Source: Caldifarciminota bacterium (GTDB lineage Bacteria; Hydrothermota; Tepidihabitantia; Tepidihabitantales; CAIPLT01). From it: a DNA stretch of 43,315 nt. A program made the position numbers and the translations under genes. The stretch lies in assembly GCA_903865935.1 (NCBI GenBank), contig CAIPLT010000016.1, forward strand, positions 1 through 43,315. The letters are read 5' to 3'. Shown here in pieces: positions 8,790 through 16,230 of the stretch (position 1 is the first letter of the stretch; every line of letters starts with the position of its first letter). The notes under the pieces are model-generated. The model saw only the letters and a list, made by a program, of their open reading frames with translations. It was not told the DNA's origin and did no database searches.

Positions 8790-8818
8790 ATCTTACGAAA
8801 GAGATATATGGTTGTCAA
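8790..8818 (-). promoter_or_regulatory. Promoter of the holA-leuS unit
   Basis: Minus-strand -35 TTGACA (8813-8818, perfect consensus), 17-base spacer, -10 TAAGAT (8790-8795). This leaves a leader of about 20-27 bases before the ATG at 8762 with no obvious Shine-Dalgarno. Confidence 0.6.
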
Positions 8819-8854
8819 TCCCGCTCTTACTAAATATACTGCTATTGAAAGAAT

Positions 8855-9826
8855 TTACTTTTTTTCTTTTAAAAACTGCTGGTGTGCAGCAAAGGAAGTT
8901 GAAAAATGGTGGGAATCGTTCTTGTCAATTGCAAAATACAGATATTTTGTTTTTGCGGGGTTGATTGCCGCAAGTTGAGCTGCCTTACCCGGACTGCAGA
9001 TTGGGGTTGGCGGTAAACCGCGGTGAAGGTACGTATTAAACGGCGACGGTATTTTTGTATCTTCAATACTCAATTGTTCTTTATGATTTGGCAAAATATA
9101 TTCTACAGTCGCGCATGATTGTAAAGGCATATTATATTTCATTCGGTTATAGAAGACTGAAGCGATAATCGGTCTTTCATTTTCTAATTTTGCTTCTTTT
9201 TCGATTATTGAAGCAATTGTCACAATTGAATCAATCGACTTTTGACCTTTGGTTTTAGGATTTTGAATTTCTTGATAAATCTGCCAGAACTGCTTAACCA
9301 TTCTCTCGATAATCTCTTTTGGTTCAGATGGAATTGGAAAGTCATAGGAATCAGGAAATAAAAAACCTTCGGCGATCGGATTGTCGATGTTTAATGAGCG
9401 AAGCAGTGTCGTATCTGCGCAAGCTTTGATAAATTCTTTTTCCGAACATATTCCTTCGGTCGCCAGCAGTTTCGCAATTTCCTTGATTCGGTATCCTTCC
9501 GGGATTGTAACTAGTACCTTGTCTTCACCACCCTGGTTCAGAGTTTTGATGATGGTAAATATATTCGTTTTGCTTGTAAAATGATATCGACCTGACTTAA
9601 TCTTCTTGTCATAACCGAATATTCGTGTCCAGAATAAGAACGTTTTTGTATCATTAATGATGCCGCTATCTTTTAATTTTGTTGCAACCGTTACAGCAGT
9701 TTCATGGTGATTGATTATAATCACTTTCTTTTCTGTGTCTAATCGAGTTTGATTATTGCAGCGTAAAGCGGAAAAAACCGAGATCAGTAATATTAAAAAA
9801 ACTAATTTGAATCGATTTTTATTCAT
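8855..9826 (-). CDS. mltG: Endolytic murein transglycosylase MltG (YceG-like)
   Basis: Cuts nascent peptidoglycan strands in the inner membrane to end glycan chains. 323 residues with an N-terminal membrane anchor (about 8-22). A LysM-like segment has VTVATKLKDSGIINDTKTFLFWTRI. The YceG core shows IIEKEAKLENERPIIASVFYNRM, whose glutamate is the catalytic residue, then YLHRGLPPTPICSPGKAAQLAA and YLYFA...HHFSTSFAAH, all family hallmarks. The ATG overlaps the ruvX stop by four bases, so it is coupled to ruvX. Residues IQNPKTKGQKS (around 9237-9270) look like a short dispersed-repeat insertion in frame. Confidence 0.94.
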   Translation of the reverse strand: MNKNRFKLVFLILLISVFSALRCNNQTRLDTEKKVIIINHHETAVTVATKLKDSGIINDTKTFLFWTRIFGYDKKIKSGRYHFTSKTNIFTIIKTLNQGGEDKVLVTIPEGYRIKEIAKLLATEGICSEKEFIKACADTTLLRSLNIDNPIAEGFLFPDSYDFPIPSEPKEIIERMVKQFWQIYQEIQNPKTKGQKSIDSIVTIASIIEKEAKLENERPIIASVFYNRMKYNMPLQSCATVEYILPNHKEQLSIEDTKIPSPFNTYLHRGLPPTPICSPGKAAQLAAINPAKTKYLYFAIDKNDSHHFSTSFAAHQQFLKEKK

Positions 9827-10242
9827 TGTTTCTTGATAAATTGCAGGTAATCTTCCAGTATAATCACTGCTGAAATCTTATCAATTAATGATTTTCTGTG
9901 AATTGGTTTTTTCCCCATTTCCCTTAAAATATCTTTAGACATCTCAGTAGTAAACCGCTCATCTAATAATTCAATCGGTAATTGAAACTCTGTCTCTAAC
10001 AGTTGCCTGAAACTTAAAACCTCTAAACCAATAGACGACGATTTTCCAGACATTGAAAACGGATAACCTAATACGATTTTATCGACTTCCTTTTCTTTTA
10101 TGATATTTCTTAATTTCTGCATCATCTCTTTTCTATTTACATAGTGTATGGTATCAAGACCATTTGCAATTGTTTTGGTTTCGTCTGAAACTGCCAACCC
10201 AATGTGCCGTTTCCCAAAATCAATCGCCATAATCCTGCCCAT
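9823..10242 (-). CDS. ruvX: Holliday junction resolvase-like RuvX/YqgF
   Basis: A 139-residue RNase H-fold nuclease. Family roles are resolution of Holliday junctions and processing of the pre-16S rRNA 5' end. Seen: IMAIDFGKRHIGLAVSDE with the first catalytic aspartate, IVLGYPFSMSGKSS (usually 'vvGlP...G'), LLDERFTTEMS with the catalytic glutamate, and DKISAVIILEDYL with the last aspartate. It lies 10 bases after the DUF1464 gene and overlaps mltG by four bases. The ruvX-mltG pairing is common in bacteria and supports both calls. Confidence 0.94.
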   Translation of the reverse strand: MGRIMAIDFGKRHIGLAVSDETKTIANGLDTIHYVNRKEMMQKLRNIIKEKEVDKIVLGYPFSMSGKSSSIGLEVLSFRQLLETEFQLPIELLDERFTTEMSKDILREMGKKPIHRKSLIDKISAVIILEDYLQFIKKQ

Positions 10243-10252
10243 CGTTCTGATT

Positions 10253-11365
10253 TTAGTTATTAGCTTTTAGCTTTAGTCTGATATAATCGTACATTGTTCC
10301 TTTTGCATCGGCAATTTTGAGTGCCTTGAAAATTTCGGTGTATTTAATCTGAAGTATCCCTGCACCAAGTAAGACCGCGCCTTCAGTTGCTTCTTTAGCA
10401 ATTTTAGCAGTTCGGTGAACACGACGAGTTAGTAAATTTGGAAAAAGTTTTTTTAAGCTTCTAATAATTTCCTTGTAAATTACTGGTACCCTGCAAAGTC
10501 TCCCTGATAGAATTATTTCTTTTGGATCAGGATGACTGATTAATAAACAAGCGATATCTTTCAATGCGCTTTCAATTAGAAGCTTGAGCACATCTTTGTT
10601 TTTTGACAATTCTGAAATGTCATTAACAGTCTTTTTAGTAATACTACTTGCACCACCAGTAAATAAAATCCCCTGCCTTTGCTTACCAAGTCTTATAGCC
10701 AATTCACCATCAAGAGAACCGGTACCAAGAAATCCAGGAAAACCAGATGTCCCGCCTAATCCGTCAATTACCTGTCCGTTTTTAACTGCAATTGCAGCAG
10801 TAAAACCATAACCCATTTCTAATAAGATAAATGATGTCTGGTTTCCTCGAATTCTCAATCGTTTCATCTGGGCTTTCATCGCTAACGCAACACAGCATAA
10901 TTTATCCGCAGTTCCCATATCCATTCGATTCAATTTGCGATATACCGGAACGGTTGTTAAATGGATTACTCCGGGTGTGAAATAAACAGGCAATTTCATA
11001 TCTTTCATTTTCCAAAACAGTCTTTTTATGCCTTCATTAACTGAAACCCCGCCCGTGTCATCTTCTTCCATTGGTAGCATTTGATTAATCTCGTTTTCAC
11101 TCGCGTCTGCAAGTTTTGTTAAAGGCAGACCATATCCCGAAGGTCCGATAATCGCACTCACCGGTAAAAAAGGTTTAATTTCAGAAAGCAAGAGTTCCGG
11201 ATTCTTTGCGACTTTTTCTGATGGAATTGTTTTATCTAAAAATTTTATCTCCTGATTATTTATAAATTCGACACCTAAAATATCAAAGCTTTTAGTGCCA
11301 GGATCAACACCTATTATTTTGGATGATTTTTTATATTTAATTTTTAATCTTTGATTTTTTTTCAT
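10253..11365 (-). CDS. DUF1464-family protein (ASKHA kinase-like)
   Basis: 370 residues. VDPGTKSFDILGVE at the start (about residues 20-34) is the phosphate-1 loop of the ASKHA fold. The family (DUF1464, sometimes called predicted butyrate kinase) is best known from archaea. Other landmarks are GPSGYGLPLTKLAD, VHLTTVPVYRKLNRMDMGTADKL, GGTSGFPGFLGTGSLDGELA, LFTGGASS and ILSGRL. The substrate has not been established, and butyrate is only a guess in the family name. The first ~14 residues (MKKNQRLKIKYKK) precede the usual start of the fold and come from low-complexity repeat-like DNA. It overlaps the radical SAM gene by four bases and is followed by ruvX. Confidence 0.82.
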   Translation of the reverse strand: MKKNQRLKIKYKKSSKIIGVDPGTKSFDILGVEFINNQEIKFLDKTIPSEKVAKNPELLLSEIKPFLPVSAIIGPSGYGLPLTKLADASENEINQMLPMEEDDTGGVSVNEGIKRLFWKMKDMKLPVYFTPGVIHLTTVPVYRKLNRMDMGTADKLCCVALAMKAQMKRLRIRGNQTSFILLEMGYGFTAAIAVKNGQVIDGLGGTSGFPGFLGTGSLDGELAIRLGKQRQGILFTGGASSITKKTVNDISELSKNKDVLKLLIESALKDIACLLISHPDPKEIILSGRLCRVPVIYKEIIRSLKKLFPNLLTRRVHRTAKIAKEATEGAVLLGAGILQIKYTEIFKALKIADAKGTMYDYIRLKLKANN

Positions 11366-12402
11366 AGCGGGCAGAAGGGATCTGACTCAAACCAATCTCC
11401 AGTCATGACATATGTTCTCACTCGGCAACCTCCGCATTGTAATAAATATTCACACTTTGCGCATTTGCCTTTACGATTGCGTTTATTTTGTATTTTCTTA
11501 ATCGTCTGCTTACCGATTTGCTTGATACTTATAGGAGAGAAACTGCATGGCTTGATTGTTCCGTCTGGCTCGATAAAGATATATTCACCAAAAATACAAC
11601 CCGATTTATCTTCCACGATAATTGGTCCTTTGCTTTCCATTTTTGATATTTGATATTTGATTTTTGATTTTATTATCCACGGTTTATAGAATGGCTCGTC
11701 GACCATTATTTTCAGCCCGTATTTCTTTTGAATATTTATAATGTCGGTGAATACTTTTAAAAAGTCTGGTATTACAGTTTTACTGACTGTGCAGGTGTTT
11801 GGTTTATACCCCAGAAAGTTAATCGCTTTTATCTTATATTTTTGAGTCAGCTTGCCGATTGCATGAATTTCTTTGGATGATGTATTCAGTTCCTGTAAAG
11901 TATAATTAATCGAATCCAATATATTATATTTCTTGGCGATTTTAATTGCCTTAATTGCATCATTAAAATGAGCGCCTTTTCTAATCTTTTCATAAGTCGT
12001 TTTAATCGCGCTGTCAAGACTAATCATTAATTTTACGCCTTTATTTTTGCATTTCTTGGCTAAATCTTCATTAAAGCTCTTGCCCGAAGTAATAATATAA
12101 ATTGGTCTTGAATTTAACCACGGATTACGCGGATTAGACCGATTAGAAGGTTTCAAGGTTTTGATTATATCAAATAAATCTTTTCTTAAAAACGGCTCTC
12201 CCCCTTCGATTAAAATCCAGTTCGGATTCAATTTATTAATGTTGATTGCGAGTTCTTGTACTTGTTCAGAATTCAGTTCTTTTTTTACCTTTTGCCCTTT
12301 GACTTTTGATTTTGAAAAGTATCGGCAGTGCGTGCAATTAAGATTACACTTGGTTGTAATCGCCCAGTCAACAAAAATTGGCTTGGGATTTAAATATTTC
12401 AT
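11362..12402 (-). CDS. Radical SAM / SPASM-type protein
   Basis: 346 residues. CNLNCTHC (Cys19, 23, 26) is the CX3CX2C site for the SAM-binding [4Fe-4S] cluster; EGGEPFLRKDL (66-76) is the GGEP motif. The C-terminal part has cysteines spaced as in SPASM or twitch domains: CIFGEYIFIEPDGTIKPC, then CAKCEYLLQCGGC. Such enzymes modify peptides, cofactors or proteins; the target is unknown here. Three stretches rich in K, S and Q or in R, N and P (about residues 30-41, 84-100 and 244-256) interrupt the expected fold and correspond to short repeat-like DNA. It is first in an operon with DUF1464, ruvX and mltG. Its promoter is of the leaderless type. Confidence 0.88.
   Translation of the reverse strand: MKYLNPKPIFVDWAITTKCNLNCTHCRYFSKSKVKGQKVKKELNSEQVQELAININKLNPNWILIEGGEPFLRKDLFDIIKTLKPSNRSNPRNPWLNSRPIYIITSGKSFNEDLAKKCKNKGVKLMISLDSAIKTTYEKIRKGAHFNDAIKAIKIAKKYNILDSINYTLQELNTSSKEIHAIGKLTQKYKIKAINFLGYKPNTCTVSKTVIPDFLKVFTDIINIQKKYGLKIMVDEPFYKPWIIKSKIKYQISKMESKGPIIVEDKSGCIFGEYIFIEPDGTIKPCSFSPISIKQIGKQTIKKIQNKRNRKGKCAKCEYLLQCGGCRVRTYVMTGDWFESDPFCPL
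11641..11675. repeat. Low-complexity TTTTGAT-type repeat inside the radical SAM gene
   Basis: Iterated TTTGATAT/TTTTTGAT units. On the coding (minus) strand they read IKSKIKYQISKM in frame (residues about 244-255). Similar units occur at 12281-12320, 9237-9270 and 11330-11365. Confidence 0.6.
12111..12150. repeat. ACCACGGATTACGCGGATTAGA-type dispersed repeat inside the radical SAM gene
   Basis: Iterated CGGATTA units (ACCACGGATTACGCGGATTA) followed by GACCGATTAGA. Read on the minus strand they give PSNRSNPRNPWLNS in frame (residues 85-98), between a helix (FDIIKTL) and a strand (IYIITSG) that are normally joined by a short loop. Weaker relatives lie at 2047-2063, 12466-12500 and 12880-12890, outside genes. 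Confidence 0.65.
12281..12320. repeat. Low-complexity CCTTTTG/ACTTTTGATTTTG repeat inside the radical SAM gene
   Basis: Near-iterated TTTTGCCC, TTTGACTTTTGAT and TTTTGAAAAG units. The coding strand reads SKSKVKGQKVKKE (residues 30-42), directly after the radical SAM cysteine motif. A similar 20-base pattern is found in hsdR at 19275-19294 (residues KSKVKH). Confidence 0.6.
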
Positions 12403-12890
12403 ATAATTAATTAGTCTAATTCAGATAAATATCAAAGTCAAGTTAAGCCAGATTTAGATATTAGTTACGGATAAACACTAATACGCACGAAATGAATACT
12501 AGAACCATAAACTTGTTCCACTTTTTTAGAGCTTACCCAGCATCTATTATTGGTGCTGGGTAGTAACCTTTAGGTAGTTAAAAATAATCCTCGACAAAGA
12601 CATATAGGGTGCGGGGTATGACTGACCACCCCGTTTTTCCCTCCCTTAATTAGCAGGTCAAAAACTACGTCATTTACTGTGTCTAAGTCATTATTACTTA
12701 AGCTACTTATGCTTTTACCTATATATGAATCTAGAACCCCATCAAAAAGACGGTCTTCTACCCTATCATTTACACCATAAGTCATTGGGTCATTTACGCC
12801 TTCAATTATAACATAAATCATCTAATCTATAACCTTTTTAGCACTTCACTAAGAAATAAAGGAAAATTATCTCTTCAAACCACGAATAAC
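12403..12890. other. Mostly non-coding stretch between the radical SAM and restriction operons
   Basis: It holds the radical SAM promoter (12413-12441), a degenerate copy of the CGGATTA-type repeat (about 12466-12500), an eight-pair hairpin ACCCAGCA/TGCTGGGT (12535-12542 with 12554-12561, loop 11) without a T-run on either strand, and a plus-strand terminator-like hairpin CGGGGT/ACCCCG (12612-12617 with 12628-12633) followed by TTTTT. An 83-codon open frame on the minus strand (12570-12821; repeated VND units such as GVNDPM, GVNDRV and TVNDVV) has no ribosome binding site or family resemblance that I can see, and I do not call it as a gene. Confidence 0.5.
12413..12441 (-). promoter_or_regulatory. 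Promoter of the radical SAM-DUF1464-ruvX-mltG operon (leaderless type)
   Basis: Minus-strand -35 TTGACT (12436-12441), 17-base spacer, -10 TAGACT (12413-12418), then only ten bases to the ATG at 12402. No Shine-Dalgarno is present. Confidence 0.65.
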
Positions 12891-12926
12891 AAATAAAAAA
12901 GATGCGGACAAACTGCCGTCCCCATC
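12891..12926 (-). terminator. Intrinsic terminator of the restriction-modification operon
   Basis: Just after the DUF3883 stop (12932) the minus strand forms a hairpin: GATG and GGAC on one side, GTCC and CATC on the other (12901-12926), with a small internal loop. TTTTTTATTT follows (12900-12891). It is positioned to end the six-gene operon. Confidence 0.65.
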
Positions 12927-12931
12927 AAAAA

Positions 12932-13315
12932 TTATACTTTCCGTTTCTTATGCTTTTTAAAATCATCTTTAGAGAAAGATATAACATAATTTGGTTCGAC
13001 TCGCTTAAAACGCTTTAAAATTTCATTTTGATTAAATTCATAAACACCAGGTTTTTTTGCATCAATATTACAGACTATATATAAATAGTAATGCTTATCA
13101 TGAGTCATCGTTATGAATTCTTTTTCAGTTAAAAACCTGAAATGAGGTGTCTCTCTTGACGTTGCTTTAACCTCTATATGTCTAATTTGATTTTTACCTT
13201 TACTCGAAATATCATAACCTATGTTTTTTATTTCGCGATAAGCAATTCTACGATTGTCTTTCTCGTATTCAATGACTTTCTGATACGCCTTTTTAGGTTT
13301 CTCTTTAATATCCAT
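12932..13315 (-). CDS. DUF3883-type nuclease-fold protein in the restriction operon
   Basis: 127 residues. GYDISSKGKNQIRHIEVKA (33-51) contains D35 and E48-V-K50, the D...ExK pattern of PD-(D/E)xK nuclease-like folds. The stretch resembles the DUF3883 domain found in restriction-associated and other defence proteins. Such domains may cut DNA, or be inactive and structural; this is unproven here. It starts four bases after the hsdM stop with a GGGAAG ribosome binding site, and a terminator follows, so it is the last gene of the type I operon. It lacks any fused helicase. Confidence 0.75.
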   Translation of the reverse strand: MDIKEKPKKAYQKVIEYEKDNRRIAYREIKNIGYDISSKGKNQIRHIEVKATSRETPHFRFLTEKEFITMTHDKHYYLYIVCNIDAKKPGVYEFNQNEILKRFKRVEPNYVISFSKDDFKKHKKRKV

Positions 13316-13318
13316 ACT

Positions 13319-14779
13319 TCACTTCCCTCTTAAGTCTTCCAAAATACTTTTAAACTGATCTAAGGCGGATTCGAGATTTTCGGCAATATCTTGAGCTAAA
13401 ACATCTGGTTCAGGCAGATTTGCTGAATCTTCTATGCTATCATCTTTTAACCAGAAAATATCAAGACTTACTTTGTCTCTTTGCATCAGTTTATCATAAG
13501 TAAATACATGGAATCGCTCGGTTTCTTCCCGCTTATGCCGATTCTTTGGATTATAGCATTTGATAAAATCCTGTAGGTCTTCAAATTTCAATTGACTTTC
13601 TTTTAAAGTAAAATGTTTGTTTGTCCGAAAGTCATATATCCAGAGTTTGTCGGTCCAGGGCGTTTCTCTTGCTGGTCTTCTATCAAAGAATAGCACATTT
13701 GCCTTTACCCCTTGTGAATAAAATATACCTGTAGGTAATCTTAATAAAGTATGCACATCGCATTCGTGTAATATTCTTCTTCTAACGGTCTCTCCAGCAC
13801 CACCTTCAAATAGCACATTGTCTGGGACAACAATTGCGGCTTTTCGATTAATATCTAAAAGCGTTTTAACATGTTGTAGAAAATTCAATTGTTTATTAGA
13901 AGTTGTTGTCCAAAAATCAGTCCGTTCATAAATTAGCATCTCTTTATCTGCTTCACCTTCTTCATTTACAATTGTCATACTGCTCTTTTTGCCAAATGGA
14001 GGATTGGTCAAAACCATATCAAATCTATCACCTGGGTCAGCAATCAGTGCATCATTATTTAAAATGTTCTTTTCATCGCAATCAATTCCGTGAAGAAACA
14101 AGTTCATAGCACATAGTCTTACAACATTCGGAACAATATCCCAACCTTTAAATGTTTTGGTTTTAAGAAACTTTTTCTGGTCTTTATCCAAATTATAATT
14201 ATTAGGATTTGAAATATAATTATGAGCCGCTAAGAAAAAGCCTCCTGTTCCGCATGCTGGGTCGCAGATTTTCATCATTGGTTCAGGTCTCATCACTTCA
14301 ACCATAGCTTTAATTAAAGGTCTTGGTGTAAAATACTGTCCTGCTCCGCTTTTGGTGTCTTCCGCGTTCTTTTGCAATAGTCCTTCATAGATTTCACCTT
14401 TTACATCAACATCAAGTCCGTACCAGGTCTCACTGTCAATCATTATAATAATTCGTTTAAGTTTTGCTGGGTCTTGAATCTTATTGCTTGATTTTCTGAA
14501 TATTAATCCGAGCGTTCCTTTTTCCTTTGCTAATGTTTCAAGAATACGCCGATATTGCACTTCCAACGCAACACCATCTTTATCAAGCAAACTTTGCCAG
14601 TCAAGGTCTTTGGGAATGGTTGGTTTCTCATTATAATACTTTACGCGTTCATCTGCCATTTTTAAGAAAATAAGATAGGTTAACTGTTCAACATATTCGC
14701 CATAACTTACACCATCATCGCGAAGTATATGACAATAATTCCAAACCTTTTGTACTAACGATGAAGCATCATTTGACAT
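13319..14779 (-). CDS. hsdM: Type I restriction-modification methyltransferase subunit HsdM
   Basis: Adenine-N6 DNA methyltransferase subunit; with HsdS it methylates the recognition site, and with HsdR it forms the restriction complex. 486 residues. An N-terminal helical HsdM_N domain (WNYCHILRDDGVSYGEYVEQLTYLIFLKM) is followed by the SAM-binding motif ICDPACGTGGFF (171-182) and catalytic motif IV TNPPFG (258-263). GAGQYFTPRPLI (146-157) is typical of the family. A strong AAAGGAG lies 12 bases before the ATG at 14779. The gene overlaps hsdS by 11 bases. It is fifth in the operon hsdR-SAP-SAHH-hsdS-hsdM-DUF3883. Confidence 0.96.
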   Translation of the reverse strand: MSNDASSLVQKVWNYCHILRDDGVSYGEYVEQLTYLIFLKMADERVKYYNEKPTIPKDLDWQSLLDKDGVALEVQYRRILETLAKEKGTLGLIFRKSSNKIQDPAKLKRIIIMIDSETWYGLDVDVKGEIYEGLLQKNAEDTKSGAGQYFTPRPLIKAMVEVMRPEPMMKICDPACGTGGFFLAAHNYISNPNNYNLDKDQKKFLKTKTFKGWDIVPNVVRLCAMNLFLHGIDCDEKNILNNDALIADPGDRFDMVLTNPPFGKKSSMTIVNEEGEADKEMLIYERTDFWTTTSNKQLNFLQHVKTLLDINRKAAIVVPDNVLFEGGAGETVRRRILHECDVHTLLRLPTGIFYSQGVKANVLFFDRRPARETPWTDKLWIYDFRTNKHFTLKESQLKFEDLQDFIKCYNPKNRHKREETERFHVFTYDKLMQRDKVSLDIFWLKDDSIEDSANLPEPDVLAQDIAENLESALDQFKSILEDLRGK

Positions 14780-16223
14780 ATTTAATCCTTACTCCTTTTG
14801 TCGATGCTCGATTACTTTTTGGTGACTTTGGAAATCTTTCTTTTATGCTGGGTCTTTCTGATATTTGTTTTTCTTTCTTTGCTTTTGTCCGCGCCAATAG
14901 TTTTTCCGCCGGTTCATCTGTTGGGTCTTGTTTTACCAACTTTCCTTCAAATGCTATTTTTAGAATACTCTGCCTTAATCTTTCTGCTTGTTTCAAGCTC
15001 TGTTCAACTGTCTTTTCAATCGCATCCGCAACTGAAAACCTACGTTCTATCTCTTCAACGATTTTGTATTGTTCGGAAATCGGCAGAAGGGTAACTGTTA
15101 GACTATTTAGAATTATCTGTGAAACATACGGTTGACCTGAACCACCTGACAGGCGATTAAGTTTCATATCTGCGAGAAAATATGCATAAAATTTAAGGTA
15201 AATATATTCAGAATACCAAGAAGAATAAATAGCATTATCTGTAATCCATGATTTAGGCTTAGCTAAATTTACATTTCCACAATGAGCACCTACACGTCCT
15301 ATTACTATTGCTTCTTTATCAGAAAGCCATTCATTATGCATACCAGTTATCCCATTTCCTCCGTACACTAAATAATCACCAAATTTCATGCTCTTTTTTG
15401 TGAGACCTTTTCCATTTAACCAATCAAATAAATACTCTAGTCTAAACCAAAGCCAACTCACAGGAAGTTTTGGTAAGATTGCCGTATTAACTAATAATAA
15501 TTCTTTATATTTCTTATCTAGCTTTTTCTTTCTTTCTTCTTTTATCTTCTCGAGAAGTACTGACGCAAGTTCTAATTTATCTTTATTTTTTTCCCGCCAT
15601 TCTTCAGTCAATTTTCCTTCAAATGCAGATTTCAGAACCGATTGTCGATACCGTTTCAATTCTGTTTTTATTTTCTTTAGTGCTTCAACTCCAGCATCCA
15701 GCTTTGTAAACAACTCTTCAATCTTCGCCACAATCCGGTGTTGTTCGGTAAGAGGTGGAAGAGGAATTGGGATTTTTCTCATTGGAGCTTGATTCAGTTT
15801 ATGTCGTGTAGTTCCTGTAACATATCCATGGTAATCAAAAGTATTAAGATAATTACATACAAATGAATTTAGTGTTAATCCTTCTATCGCTTTCAAAACA
15901 TGTGCGTGGTTATTGGCCCAACTTTTGCCTTTAATCATATATGCTTTATGTTTTGTTGGTTCATAAAAGGGAGCTCCATCTTCACCAAGCAATACAAGTT
16001 CTTCGTCAAATAAATAGCCATCAATCAATCCAACCTGCCCTGTTGCACCATAGTATGGAAAAAGTTCGGACGGCGATTTGCCTTGATTTCTTTTCTCCCG
16101 TTCATCAGTGTTAACAGGAATTCTTTTACTATCTAATACCTCTACACAATTTCCTAACTTTATCAGTATCCAATTTTCAGGAATAATTGTTTGCTTATTA
16201 TCAGTATAGCTATTTAAATTCAA
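14769..16223 (-). CDS. hsdS: Type I restriction-modification specificity subunit HsdS
   Basis: DNA-recognition subunit. 484 residues with two target recognition domains. TRD1 starts at about 15 (IPENWILIKLGNCVEVLDS) and ends with the conserved PIPLPPLTEQHRIVAKIEELF (about 152-172). A coiled-coil spacer follows (EALKKIKTELKRYRQSVLKSAFEGKLT). TRD2 starts at about 254 (LPVSWLWFRLEYLFDWLNG) and ends LPISEQYKIVEEIERRF with a second spacer (RLRQSILKIAFEGKL). The tail is lysine- and arginine-rich. The start codon is TTG at 16223, seven bases after the stop of the SAHH-like gene. No ATG lies close enough to be an alternative. The first TRD shows no sign of truncation, so this is a complete bipartite S subunit. 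Confidence 0.95.
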   Translation of the reverse strand: MNLNSYTDNKQTIIPENWILIKLGNCVEVLDSKRIPVNTDEREKRNQGKSPSELFPYYGATGQVGLIDGYLFDEELVLLGEDGAPFYEPTKHKAYMIKGKSWANNHAHVLKAIEGLTLNSFVCNYLNTFDYHGYVTGTTRHKLNQAPMRKIPIPLPPLTEQHRIVAKIEELFTKLDAGVEALKKIKTELKRYRQSVLKSAFEGKLTEEWREKNKDKLELASVLLEKIKEERKKKLDKKYKELLLVNTAILPKLPVSWLWFRLEYLFDWLNGKGLTKKSMKFGDYLVYGGNGITGMHNEWLSDKEAIVIGRVGAHCGNVNLAKPKSWITDNAIYSSWYSEYIYLKFYAYFLADMKLNRLSGGSGQPYVSQIILNSLTVTLLPISEQYKIVEEIERRFSVADAIEKTVEQSLKQAERLRQSILKIAFEGKLVKQDPTDEPAEKLLARTKAKKEKQISERPSIKERFPKSPKSNRASTKGVRIKYVK

Positions 16224-16230
16224 ATTTATA

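Noticed and set aside
12535-12561. Hairpin ACCCAGCA/TGCTGGGT considered as a terminator
   Set aside because: The stem is good, but neither strand has a T-run after it, and no gene ends next to it.
12570-12821. 83-codon open frame on the minus strand with repeated VND units
   Set aside because: It has no ribosome binding site and no known family, and a terminator-like hairpin lies within it. It may be a decayed remnant, but a real gene is not supported.
14769-16223. Possible recombining hsdS cassettes (phase-variable specificity)
   Set aside because: Only one hsdS is present, with no partial hsdS copies, inverted repeats or recombinase nearby.
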